Shown: positions 1-11,380 of the stretch, one piece after another
Position numbering within the stretch: position 1 is the first letter of the stretch
How the letters are laid out: each line of letters begins with the position of its first letter
Origin: Gnetum montanum
Taxonomy: Eukaryota; Streptophyta; Gnetopsida; Gnetales; Gnetaceae
Assembly: GCA_015680685.1 (NCBI GenBank)
Contig: MNCI01018957.1
Coordinates: 311,924 to 375,923 of the forward strand
Direction: 5' to 3'
Length of the DNA stretch: 64,000 bases
The notes under the pieces: generated by a model
Told to the model about the DNA's origin: nothing
What the model saw: only the letters and a program-made list of their open reading frames with translations
Databases searched by the model: none
Translations under genes and position numbers: made by a program

Positions 1-432
1 GAAGAGGTCTTCCACTTCCTTTTTTCCGAATAGGAACAAGGGATTTGTGAACCATTTTTCCTTTAAAGCCTCATAGTGAGCTTCCATCTACTGATCTTTC
101 TTTTGCTATGCCTTTGTGAGATGATAATCTTGGTAGGCATGATCTGGCACCTCATATTCAACATTGAGCCTTGTGATGCCCAATCTCATAAGATTGTGGA
201 GCAAGATCATAGGAATTGATTGATCAGACAGTAACATGATGTTGCCCTCCATGTCCCTCCACCACAATTTTTCATCCCGGTGTAGGATTAAGGTGAAGTC
301 CAAAATGTAAGCATCTGGATTCATATAGGCCACCTTGCATTATAAGAGCATGGGTGGTTTATCACCTTCCTACCTTGGATTGGAATTGCCTATGAATGGT
401 GGTGGAGAATCTTCCCTATGAGAAGAAGCCAA
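1..432 (-). pseudogene. gag: Degenerate gag N-terminus of E1
   Basis: The reading frame from 333 down to 106 aligns with the conserved gag N-terminal block seen in the other copies of this window (Y-x-x-[DN]-F-T-x-I-L-H-x-D-E, then W-x-D, then G-N-I). Extending upstream, a match to the E2 start (Met-Ala-Ser) is found at 432-430, but the start codon reads TTG instead of ATG. Stops interrupt the stretch between this start and 333, and again after 106. It is a dead fragment of the structural protein gene. Only about the first 140 codons are inside the window. Confidence 0.7.
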
Positions 433-557
433 GTTAGTGTTTGAAAAGAATGTGCTTTTAGTACTCTTTTTTGTTTTAATGATTTTAACTTTAAGACCTT
501 TACAATGTCATTTAGTGATTTCACTAATTTCCTAGATGGTGCATGTAGCTAACTAAA

Positions 558-577
558 GTCCCTAGAAATGACGCTAA
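558..577 (-). other. Primer-binding site of E1 (tRNA-Asp type, decayed)
   Basis: It directly abuts the LTR. On the minus strand it begins TTAGCGTCATTTCTAGGGAC, which fits the tRNA-Asp-complementary TGGCGCCGTTGCCGGGG with G-to-A and C-to-T changes. This site would prime minus-strand DNA synthesis. Confidence 0.7.
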
Positions 578-1421
578 TGATGAGTAGCAAGCAATCCCTA
601 TGCCCAACCATACGAATCACTAGTGTTCACTAAGTGATCCAGTCGACTTTCCTAGACTTTGGCTCCCTAAGTACATCTTATCTAGGTAGTGAATCTTAAG
701 GATGTGATCATTTTCTTCTCAATTCCACTTGTGGGGTACAATGGTATGGTTAAGTATAACTAAGGCATATGATTTGTATAATTTTTATATTTTTATTTGT
801 TTATCCTAAATGTAAAAATAAAGTAATTAAATGGTAATTAATCTAGTAACTATTTAGTGCCTTAAACTAATCCTAACATAAGCATCCACTCCCATCTATT
901 GTACACATCCTAAACACATTGTAATGATAATGGGTTACCAAGCATAAGTGTGACTGAGATTACCAAGTGTTAACGTATGCTTAAGGTGGTTGTACTTATG
1001 TGCATTAATTGTTCATATTTGATTAGTTAATTAAATGCATGAATGTAAATTACATAATAGTAAAGTAAACTAAAGTAAATATTATGCTATTTCCAAGTGA
1101 TGCAAGGTCTATTAAGAAGCTTGTCTTTATTACCATTCACATTGAAGTGTCTAGGTACATCAGTGCTCGAATAAAGATCTGTACACTTCTCAACTCCTAC
1201 TGCGAGCACTTAAAAAATATTCTAACTCTCAAGAAAATAAACTTCAAGAGCTCTGCTATGCTACTAATGGATGAATGTCATAAATGCAATAGGTGCATGC
1301 ATTTGTATAGATAAGACTAGACACTCTGTCGATGCATCATCTCATGCGTCGACAGGTACACATCGATGCATATGCATCAATGCAGCTACATTGATGGGTA
1401 CATGTCAATAATGATTCATCA
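578..1421 (-). repeat. E1 5' LTR (844 bp)
   Basis: It begins TGATGAGTAG and ends GATTCATCA on the plus strand, matching the TG...CA termini of the other LTRs here. The left part carries the shared R/U5 words (caaccatacgaat near the left end, ataaagatctg near 1170). The right part is U3, with short self-complementary words such as atcgatgcatatgcat (about 1362-1377). The TATA position (about 1298-1308, minus) is mutated. Confidence 0.75.
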
Positions 1422-4235
1422 ATTGGAAATTCCTTGTCATCATTCTTCATGTCTATCATAAGAAAATATGCTAGATAAAACTACCCATTGATAGTGGTCA
1501 CCACATCTTCGATCTGTCCTAAAGGAATGATGACAAATTAATCTGTTAGCTCTAACCTTATGTTGCACTTCTAAAGGGTGGTAGGTTCGATGCCTTATAT
1601 GTTTCTTGAGAGATCAAATTTACTTTGGAACTTGAGTTAAATAAAGCCTTGATTAGTGAATTTTCAACTACTTGTAAATAAATCAGAGAAATTCCTAGAT
1701 CAATTCCATATTTAGGAAGTGGTCCTATCTTAATCCAGTCTAATACTATTCTAGTTAACATGATAGTCACAAGTTTCTGAGTTGGTTGCCATAGAAGTAG
1801 AATGTTTATAGGAGGATTACTTAGAGAAGGAATTTGCTTAGATGGAGTTCTTACTTGATCAGTCTTTTTCACACTTGTCCTAAAGAAAGGATGTTTCTTA
1901 GATTTACCTTTTGTATTGCTAGTATGATACTCTATCTATATATTCATTGCCCTTATGGCACTTCTTTGCTAAGGTTGTGACAATAGTTTTCCTTTCATTG
2001 TTGGTGGTGACACTGATAGTAGAGGATTGGAAGGTTGACTTAATGGACCAACTGCTAGTTGATGCACGTATGGATTAGAATCCATCCTTGGATTGGTAGG
2101 TCTATAATACTTAGGTGAATAATATTAAGTGTGGACTAACATGTTTCCTAGAGAGATTTGATGCTGCCCATATTATCCATAAGGATCTATTTACCTATAT
2201 GGAGACTATTGCCTCATTGGTGGAATTACCCACACTTGTGCTTATTTCCATTGCTGCTGGCACTGCTCCTGTGATTGAGGGTAAGCTCCACTTGGGTACT
2301 AAGCTAATTAGAAGGATTGTCTAAAATTACCTTGAGGATAAGGTAACCATTTTGACATCTACTTTTTGATGAATCTTGGGTTCAACACATATGCTGTAGA
2401 CTCTTGCATGTGGACCATCACAGGACAACATCCCTTAGGATGTTCATAGTGGAATACCTTGCACCTTTCCTCATCTTTTAAGCTTGAGTTAGTACATTTT
2501 CCATTGAAGCAAATTTTTCTTTTTGTTTGTAGTTTTCACATTCATAGTTCCTTTAATTTTTCTTCTCCCTGTCCTTATTGAAGACCTGTTCAACTCTTTC
2601 TTCTATAATTTTCACAATTGTAGCAAAATTTTTGTCCATCAAGTCCCACATCTTTTCTACCTTAGTTGCTATATCATTAATAGATTTTTGGATTGGTAGA
2701 GTTTTCTTCTAGATCACCTCTTCCAAGATTTCTTCCTCTTACTCGTCATACATTTGTACATCTCATTTTCTAATAGATGAATCTTGATTATATTCCTCAA
2801 CTGATTCTCTTTTCTTCAACTAGCCTTCCTCCTTCACCACTTAGTCTATTAGCCTTTGGATTCAATGGACGGTCATCTATGATAGTCATCCTTGGGCATA
2901 GACCCTAAGGGTTTCTCTAGTTTTATTCCTCACCCCATTGAAAATGTATCTAACTTGTTGCCTTTATGAAAATCCTTGGCCTAAGCATCTATGCAAAAGA
3001 GAGTAGTATTTACCCATTGCTACAGCAACGGATTCTTATATCCCTTGCTTTTGTTCCTAGATTTTCTTTCTAAGATTGGACATCCCTGAGTAGGTTTGAT
3101 ATTTTTCATTAAAGAGTTCAAGCATGGTACTCTATCTTTTGATTGATTCAGGTTCTAATGATCTGTACCAACTCTTAGCCTCTTTGATAAGCATCCTAGG
3201 AAATAACTTGAGGTTTTTTCAGTCACTTTCATTATTTTGAAGGACACAAGCATCGTGAAATGCTTAAAGGTGATGTTTTGGATCTACATTATATCCACCT
3301 TCAATCTTAGGTATGTTATTCATGTTGAGTCACTTGATGCGACTATCCCTCACATGCTTGGTTGAAATATACACTACTTTCCTTATGTTGATCATGTTAC
3401 GAGTGGCCAATAGGGATCTTCATGATCATTGGGTTCGTATACTTTGTTGTAGTGATGTCCCCTTTGGTATTCATATCACACACACACTCTCTTCTTACCT
3501 ATTCCTATCTCTTCATAGTTCATACTCATCATCTTCTTCATCAAGATGCTTTTGACGATATTCATGCTTATCATGAGTTTGATGTCTCTCCTTGTCATGA
3601 TTTCTAAACCTTTGTTACCTTCTATCAGAATCCACTAATGATTGTGAGGAGGAAGATGAAGTAATTGGAGAATGATGCTAGTTGGTTCTGCTTTTATGAC
3701 TCTAGAATTGATCTCTTTGTGATCCTATAGAAGCTCTAGGCCTTAAAATCTACCTATGTTTAGAGCCCTTTACCTCTCTTCTTAGTGTGTCTACAAGAAT
3801 CAAATGTAATTATACTTTGATAGGTTCTTCTAGATGAATAATAGACATTGACGAATGGGCTTGATGATTATGGTGGAGTTTTTTGTTGCTAAAAATGCAT
3901 CACCATTAAGTTCCTCTAGGATAAAATTAAGATTAACTTTCTTTCCCTTGTTATTTTCATGCTTTGTATTCATAGCAACGTCTCTTCATACTTGTGCATC
4001 TATGGGTTGGTATGGTTGGTGTTGAATGCTCTGGAGGCAAAACGATGTTGCCCTGCAAGTCTCTCCACATCAATTGTTCATCTTGATGAAAGATGAATGT
4101 AAAATTAGGCTAATAAGAATTAGTGTGAGTGTATGAGATCCATGTTTGCATAGTTGTAGTCTAGTTATCATCATCATGTATTTTTTCATTATCCCTTTTA
4201 GTAGGTGATACTTTTTCTTTAAGTGTTGAAGCCAT
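1422..4235 (-). pseudogene. gag: gag-protease region of E2, degenerate
   Basis: Gag starts at 4235 with an intact ATG (Met-Ala-Ser). The N-terminal F-T-F-I-F-H-Q-D-E-Q block reads at about 4140-4040, and the capsid region at about 3330-2880. The zinc-knuckle equivalent is near 2460-2410, where the second Cys of C-x2-C-x3-H is replaced by Phe. The retropepsin region near 1660-1600 has the active-site Asp-Ser-Gly changed to Asn-Ser-Ser. Many stops and frameshifts are present. E1 interrupts the sequence at 1421, and the remaining pol must lie left of the window. It is clearly older and more decayed than E4, E5 and E6. Confidence 0.75.
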
Positions 4236-4358
4236 ATTATATGTTTAACTCTTAATTATGTGTGTGTGTTATTAAGATTGATTAATAGTGTAAGGATAGA
4301 CTTTGTGATTTTAACATAACAAACTTTATAAGATCAATTACTTAGCACACATAAACAC

Positions 4359-4378
4359 ATCCCTAGCAAAAGCACCAA
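4359..4378 (-). other. Primer-binding site of E2
   Basis: The minus-strand reading TTGGTGCTTTTGCTAGGG directly follows the LTR end and matches the tRNA-Asp 3' complement with several substitutions. Confidence 0.65.
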
Positions 4379-5091
4379 TGATGAGTGATGGAGGTATCCA
4401 ACACTCTACCATATAAGTCACAAGTTTCTACATAGGACTAGATCATAATTTATGGATGGATAATGTAATTATGCTAGTAATTAATGTTAAATTCAAGATC
4501 ACTATCTTCCTACTTCAAGTTCATGAAGTTTGAGTATATGATTTAACTCTTAGTGAGACATATGCTTAGTTGATGTTCTAAGGATCTTAATGCTCCTAAT
4601 GGTAAACATGATTGAAGATAAAACCCTAATTCTAGTTAAATAAGAAAACATAAATCTAACTTAGCTTGGTGTGATGCATATCCGGTCTTGATCTATTGTA
4701 CATGCCTTAACTCATGTAGTTATCATTGGGATTACCAAGTGGTGTTACTATCAAGTGAATCAAGTAATACCACTACTAGGTTACTAGATAACTACACTTA
4801 GTGCTTGAAACTAGTTGTATCCATTCCACTTACTAATAACATGTAAAATAAAATGCTTGAAATGAAAATGATTAACTGAGAAAATAAGAAAATTAGTCTA
4901 AGTAGACATAAAAAAACTAAGTGGATGATGTAATGATGAAAAGCAACCTCGATCTTTATTGTTGGTCATGAATTATGTCCAAGTACAATTCACTTGAATA
5001 AAGACACTAGACAACTACTCAACACCACATTATGGGCATTTACTCTATTGCTAAACTATGAAACAAAACTGCAAGAGTTCGACTAACTGTT
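4379..5091 (-). repeat. E2 5' LTR, R/U5 side (split by E3)
   Basis: It begins TGATGAGTGA next to the PBS and carries the family words for R and U5, including cttgaataaag near 4994. It stops abruptly at 5091, where the E3 LTR begins. The missing U3 resumes after E3 at 17594. The 5-bp flanks of E3 are ctgtt (5087-5091) and gtgtt (17594-17598), a target duplication with one mismatch. Confidence 0.75.
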
Positions 5092-5953
5092 TGATCAGTG
5101 GTCGTTGGTTGGCTACGTTCACGAGTCCCCGTCAACGTAGTGTCTATACATCTTCTATAAATACACACCTACTAGCTGCATTTATGGAAATCTAGATTTT
5201 AGTAGTAGCAAAGCTCTTACATTTTTTCCATTCAAATGTTAGAATTTTTCCCCTGAGTGCCTACAATAGGAGTCATTGAGTGTATAGATCCTTATTCAAG
5301 CATTATTTTACCTAAGCATGATAGTGTGTGCGAGAATAATGACGAGCTTTCTGATGAGCCTTAGAGCAGTTTAGATAGATTAGCTATTTTATTTATGCAT
5401 TTAATGTTTTCAATTAGTTGTTAATTCTTCTTAATTATTTTGCAAATATTTTCTAGCAATTAAGTTAATGAGGTAATTAAGCTAGATAAATTAAATACAT
5501 AATTACGACCCCTTTGAGTGTAGCATGTATTTGCTTGGTAATCCTAGTAGCATTATCACTTGTTACACCCAGTAGCGTAGCGTTTAGTTGCCCAACAGTG
5601 GATACATGGGTTTAGGATATGCATGGAAAGTGGGAACAGATACTTATGTTAGGATTAGTTAAATGCTAGTTGATTAGTTAATTTAGATTAGTTAATTAAA
5701 CTCCTTTTATCTACATTTCGAGCACCAAAATATAAAATACAAAATGATAAAAATTGGATGCCTCAATTACACTTAATCATACCAATGTACATCACAAGTG
5801 TAATTGGGAGGACAACGATTGACCTTAAGGATAGATTCACTTCCTAAAGGGCTAGTGCAGTGGAAATGATAAAGTTCATGAAATTCAACTGGATCGCACG
5901 TGAATGCTTTGTGATTCATATGGTTGGGTGTAGGGGTTCTTCATTGCTCATCA
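5092..5953 (+). repeat. E3 5' LTR (862 bp)
   Basis: It starts TGATCAGTGG and ends GCTCATCA. A TATA box (tataaata) lies at 5156-5163, downstream of a GC-rich repeat word. It is 31 bp shorter than the 3' LTR, because one copy of the U3 repeat word is missing. The poly(A) signal position near 5334 is mutated from AATAAA. Confidence 0.85.
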
Positions 5954-5973
5954 TTGACATCATTACTAAGAAC
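5954..5973 (+). other. Primer-binding site of E3
   Basis: TTGACATCATTACTAAGAAC follows the LTR end directly. It fits the tRNA-Asp complement TGGCGCCGTTGCCGGGG after several G-to-A and C-to-T changes. Confidence 0.6.
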
Positions 5974-6108
5974 TTTGTTTGTGGAACGTGTGCTATTGAG
6001 GTTTAAGTAAATATCACTAATATCATTGTACGAACCTAAAGGTCAAATAACATTCCCACTATACATAAATTATAAAAGCACACTGAAAATTTCATTTTGT
6101 TTTACAAA

Positions 6109-8590
6109 ATGTCTTCTTCTTCTTGTAAGCTTGAAGATAGTAAACCACTAGTCCTACAAGAATGCAAGGTGGTGTACACTCATCTAGATGAGTTTGTGCC
6201 AAATTTGACCTTCATCCTATATTAGGATGAACAAATGTGATGGTGTGATATAGAGGATAACATTGTCTTGCCCCCTAATAGATCTATGCTTGGAATGCTA
6301 TTTAAAACCCCTAAGAAGTTGAGCATAGTAGATATTCATGAAAAGTACATTGTGAATGGATACAACACTCAGAACTATTGTCCCACTAAAACATAATGTA
6401 AAAGAGATAAACGTCAAGATAAACTCTATGAAGCTACAAAGGTGAAACATTATACTAACCCCTATCCCTGCTAGATCAAGAGGATAATGAAGATCCTCCC
6501 TTGGAAAGTTCTCAACATAAAGATTCTCCACTCCTTGCTACTAATGATGAGGGTGTGAATCTAACCTTGCAATCGACTATTCATAAACTGGGGTCAAGAA
6601 AGAATGATAGCCAAGGTAGGGACTTGGGTGAACATTGCAATAATAAGGGATCTAATGATGGAGATCATAATAAGCATAAGAGTGGTGGTGGACACTATGG
6701 TGGTAGTGGTGGTCCACCTTCCTCTTCATCCTCTTCATCCAATTCCAAACATTCCTCTTCATTTGACGGTTCTCATGGAAGTCACCATCGAAACAACCAT
6801 GATGAAGGTGATTGGTGAAATAACAATGACCATGAAGGCCACCAAAATTGAAGGGGTGGTTGAAACCATCATTGATGTCATCAACGTAGTAATGATTATA
6901 AACCTTTATTGGCAACTTGAAGTATGCTTAACATTGTAGAGGTAGTAAGAATTCCAACCAGGCATATGAAGGATAGTTGGATCAAGCATCTTGACATGAA
7001 CAATATCCCAAAATTTGTGGGGGGGATATAATTGTAATTTGCAGATACATCTACAAGCTTTTCAAGATTCTTGTGCCTCATAGAACATAGAGAATGAGTG
7101 GCAAAAACTCAAGCTTTTCCCAAGGACACATTAAGAAAGCTAAAAGTTGGTACTAGTCTTTAGAGTTGGAATCTATCCATAGATACCAGACATACTCCAA
7201 AGTGTCTAGTTTGAGAAGGCAAATCCAAGGCTAGAAATAAGGAGCACACATCATGGGCTGATACTATTCACTCCTACAATGATGCCCTAGCCATGGTTAC
7301 TCTTAGAGGGAACAACTTCGTCACATCATAGATGGGCTCAAAGCAAAAACACGAAGAACCCTTGGGGGTGTATGCTAAAGAAAGATTTTCTGAAATAAAG
7401 ACTCATCAGATCCAAAGGTTAATTGAGCATGTAGTAAAAGAAGAAGGTGAGCTAAGAAAGAGGGAAAGTGCTAAAGAATATAATAGGGATCCATCTATTA
7501 GAAAAGAAGAGGTCCAATTTTGTGATGAGGAGAAGTCACTACTTGATGAAGTGGTGAATAGAAAGACCTTGCCCATCCAAAAATCTATTTTTGACATTTC
7601 AACCAAGGTTGACAAGTTATGAGACTCTTTGGATGAAAATTTTCAAACTACTTTGAAGATTTCTGAAGAATCCAGAGAGCAAAATAGTGATCATAATCAT
7701 AGAAGGTAAAAAGATGCTAAACATGCCTACCAAAGAGGTAAGGGAAAATTTGTTGTAGTAGAGAAAGTTGTGGAGCCTATATCTGATGATGAAACTGAAT
7801 GTAACATCTATTAATATGAACATCCAAAGGGATGTTGCCCTATGGTGTCACACTTACAAGAGTATGGAGTGTATGCATTGAATCCTTACATAGGCAAGCT
7901 CCAAGACGATTGCCTTACCCTCAAGGTAGTCCAAGATAATTCCACTAGCAATAACAAGCTTACTACCCAAGTGAAACTCCTCCACAATCGTACAAATAAT
8001 AGAAATAGTGGTATCAACCAAAATCATGGGGAATGCCACTACCAAGGTAGTAGTACCCTTATAGGAAACCAAATATATATGGGTACTATGTTTAGTAACC
8101 CATCCCCTTTAGAAGTTTTACAAGTCATGCCTTATTTTAGCATCACTATTACCCTCCAAAGTATCATCGAAGACATTTACCATCTACTTGAGAGGAAAAT
8201 CCATATCCATATCCTTATCATCTTCCACATCCCTCTATACTTACGCCTACACCTTCAACTCAATTACCCCCTACCCCATCCATGCAAGGTGAAATTCCAC
8301 CACACTCGTAACAATGAAATGCTACAAGGGCTGTGCATTCACAATCAATTTTTCAATCAAATTGTCCATATAATCAATCAAGAAAATGACCTTTCTTTTG
8401 ACCTAGCGATCCTCTCCAACCCTCACAACCTACTCTAGCTGATCACCTTGCATCTCCAGCACCCTCATCCTCTACATCAACTACCTTTAAGTGCCCTTGA
8501 AACTAAGTGCCACCTAGGATTTGCACTGTAATATTAGCCCATGCTATTTCTAATTGGATTAAGGCTGGAAACCTTCCTATAAAAAGATCC
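6109..8590 (+). pseudogene. gag: gag of E3, degenerate
   Basis: It starts at an ATG (6109) with Met-Ser-Ser-Ser, as in the E4 copy. The conserved N-terminal block (V-P-N-L-T-F-I-L-Y, then D-E-Q) is at about 6190-6240. A Ser/Gly/His-rich low-complexity segment follows (6660-6830). The capsid-like region is at about 6970-7270 and a charged, coiled-coil-like segment at 7330-7760. A zinc-knuckle remnant (C-N-I then Y-E-H-P-K-G-C-C-P) lies at 7800-7840, followed by a Gln/Pro-rich linker to about 8590. Stops and frameshifts are frequent; the longest clean stretches are 96 and 198 codons. The product would be the capsid/nucleocapsid polyprotein. Confidence 0.75.
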
Positions 8591-11380
8591 AATCCAGGAA
8601 GTCCACTCACTTGCTCATGGGCTAATATTAAGGCTAGAAACTTGCTCTTGGACAAAAGGAAAAGTTGTTGAAAGTGGTGAATAAATGGTCAACAGTCTTT
8701 GCTTGATCATCTCTAGAACTAACAGGAATCAATCCAAGGATATGCCAGCATTGCATCTACACTGAACAAAACATAAAGCTTAGAAGACAGCTGTAGAGGC
8801 AGTTGAACCCTAAATTAAAGCAAAATTCAAGAAGAAGATAGAGCAAGGTGAGGTTTATTTATCCAATTGTGGATAGTGAGTGGGTTAGTCCACTTGTAAT
8901 AGTACCAAAGAAGGATGGAAAATGATGGGTTTGCATTAACTTTAGGCTATTAAATATGGCATCATTTAAGGATCAATTTCCTTGGCCATTTGTAGACCAA
9001 GTGTTAGATACCATATTTGGGAATTGTTATTACAGGCTTTTGGATGGTTATAGTGGTTATAACCAAATCCAAATTACACCTAAAGATCAAGCCAAAACAA
9101 CATTCACGAGTCCTTGGGGAACTTTTGCATACTGTAAGATGCCATTTAGCCTATGCAATGCCCCTACAACATTCCAATGCTTGGTCCTAAGTATCTTTGA
9201 ATAACAAATTAGTAGTGGTGTTGAATTTTTCATGGATGACTTCTCCACCTATGGAGCTACATTTGAGCAAGCCTTGGACCTACTTGAGTAAGTATTGAAG
9301 AGATGTATAGAGACAAACCTACCTCTCAATTGGCAAAAGAGCCATCTCATGGTCTAAGAAGGCATTGTGCTAGGGCACTGAATTTCATAAAAATGGATTG
9401 AGGTAGACCTAGAAAAAATAAGGATCATCCAAGGAATAACACACAACCAGAGACCATTAAAGATGTTCAGTCATTCCTTGGACACACTGGTTACTACTAG
9501 CATTTTATTGAGAATTTCGTTAAGATTGCAAAGTTGTTGGTAAAATTTACAAAGAAAGATGCACCTTTCATTTGGACCAAGGAACATGAACATGCATTCC
9601 AACAATTAAATTTGAAACTCATAGAAACACCAATCCTACAAGCACTAGATTGATCCCAATCATTTCATATCATGACAGATGCATCTAACTATGCTTTGGG
9701 AGTAGTGCTCATGTAGCTGGACAATAAGAAACATCCATATTATATCCACTACATGAGTAGAAGCATTGTGGGGACATAATTGAATTACACCACCACAGAG
9801 AAAGAATTAACAATAGTGGTGTATGTGCTAGAAAACGATTAGACATTATGTGCTAGGTTATAAGGTGTTTGTACATACGGACCATAGTGCAATTCACTTC
9901 CTTATGAACAAGACAACAGTGAGCCCTTGGGTTATATGGTGGCTTATGATCTTGCAGGAATTCGATCTTACTATGGTAGATCGAAAAGGGACCAAGAATG
10001 TGATCATTGATCATGTTTCTCATTTAAGATGGGATAACAAAGAGGAGGAGAGCCTGCTCTTTAATTAGTTTCCAAAAGAACTCCTCTTTATTGGAGCAAT
10101 AAGCAAACAAATGCCTGAAAAAGTAATATGGTTTAATGGCATCCTCACATATCTTATCACTCAAGAGATGCCACAAGACTTGGATTTTAGAAAAGAGCAA
10201 AAATTTCTTCATCAGGTCAAATACTTCATAGAAATCAATGGGCACCATTACAAGGTGTGTGCTGATGGCTTGATCCGTTGGTGTGTCCTTAACGAAGATC
10301 AACTATGCATTCTCCAATATTCTCATGAAGGGCCTTGTAGAGGCCACTATGCAGGGAGATGCACAACCATAAAAATGCTAATGACAAGATACTATTTGCC
10401 CACAATGTTTAGGGATGCCCACTAGTTTGTCAAGTCTTGTGAAAGTTGTCAATGTGACGGGGGAATGACCACTCACATGGAAGGTCATCAATAGTGGATT
10501 TAACCACTAGAGCCTTTCGACATATGGGTCGTTGACGTCATGGATCCCATTACACCCATGTCTAACAAGAAAGTGTATATTATACTAGTAGTAACTACTA
10601 CAGAAAATGGGCAGAAGTGGTAGCCATTACTGATTGTACATCATCCATTGTTACCAGATTTATACAAAAAAAATATTTTGAATAGGTTTAGGGGTGCCAT
10701 GTTCATTATTTTCTAATAATGGAACTCATTTCATAAGTGCCACATTTAGAAAATTAATGCAATTCTTGGGGGTAGAATATAAATTAACACCTTACCACCC
10801 CTAATCCAATAGTCAAGTAGAGGTAACTAATTGGAAGATTACAAAAATAATAATGCAAACCATTAGAAAATATAGGAAGGACTAGAGTACAAAACTTAAT
10901 GATGCTCTCTGGGCTTATCATTTAAATTAGAAACTTTCTATTGGATATTATCCCTACGCGTTAGTGTATGAAAAAATTCTAATGCTCCTGATTCAATTTG
11001 AGCTCCATATACTCTCGATAGCTTGTGAATTAAACCTTAACGTAAGTCTAGCATAAAAGGAAAGATTGATTAATCTAAATGTGCTAGATGAAAATTGATT
11101 GGTGGCCCTATCCTTGAATGAGGTGAACAAGGCATTCAACAAGTAGTGTCATGACTTTAGAATCAGTAAAGTAAAATTTCAACTAGGAGATAAGGTTCTT
11201 TACTGGAACCCCACACATGTACCCCAAAAGAAAAAATTCCAAACATTGTGAGAGGGACCTTATATAATTGATCAAACATTTCCCTATAGGGGCATGATAA
11301 TTTACAAACCTGATAGCCCAAATAAAAAGCAATTGGTCAATATCCAACAAGTCAAACCTTTCCGAGAACTAAGATAGGCC
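8591..11380 (+). pseudogene. pol: pol of E3 (RT, RNase H, integrase), degenerate and lacking protease
   Basis: The protease found in E5 between W-I-K-A-G and the RT linker is absent; the sequence jumps across this region near 8610-8650. RT begins with W-V-S-P-L-V-I-V-P-K-K (about 8880) and contains the F-L-C-N-A-P-like block (about 9150) and the catalytic F-M-D-D at 9229-9240. RNase H shows T-D-A-S-N-Y-A-L-G (about 9675) and T-D-H-S-A-I (about 9880). Integrase has the H-H-C-C zinc finger (about 10320-10450). Its S-D-N-G-T-H-F core reads S-N-N at 10712-10720, so the second catalytic Asp is lost. Several stops and shifts make it a pseudogene. Confidence 0.85.

Larger units (their letters stand above)
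1..1421 (-). mobile_element. E1: 5' end of an Athila-like Ty3/gypsy element, continuing off the left edge
   Basis: Read on the minus strand this is a 5' LTR (578-1421), a tRNA-Asp-type primer-binding site, a leader and the start of gag, in the order of an LTR retrotransposon 5' end. The rest lies beyond base 1. Its LTR ends exactly where E2 protease sequence resumes (1422), so E1 is inserted in E2 and is younger than it. The right-hand target duplication would be attgg (1422-1426); the left copy is outside the window, so it cannot be confirmed. Confidence 0.8.

Noticed and set aside
6604-6939. His/Ser/Ile-rich frames overlapping E3 gag on both strands
   Set aside because: Shadows of the low-complexity Gag segment; the gag frame is supported by homology with E4-E6.
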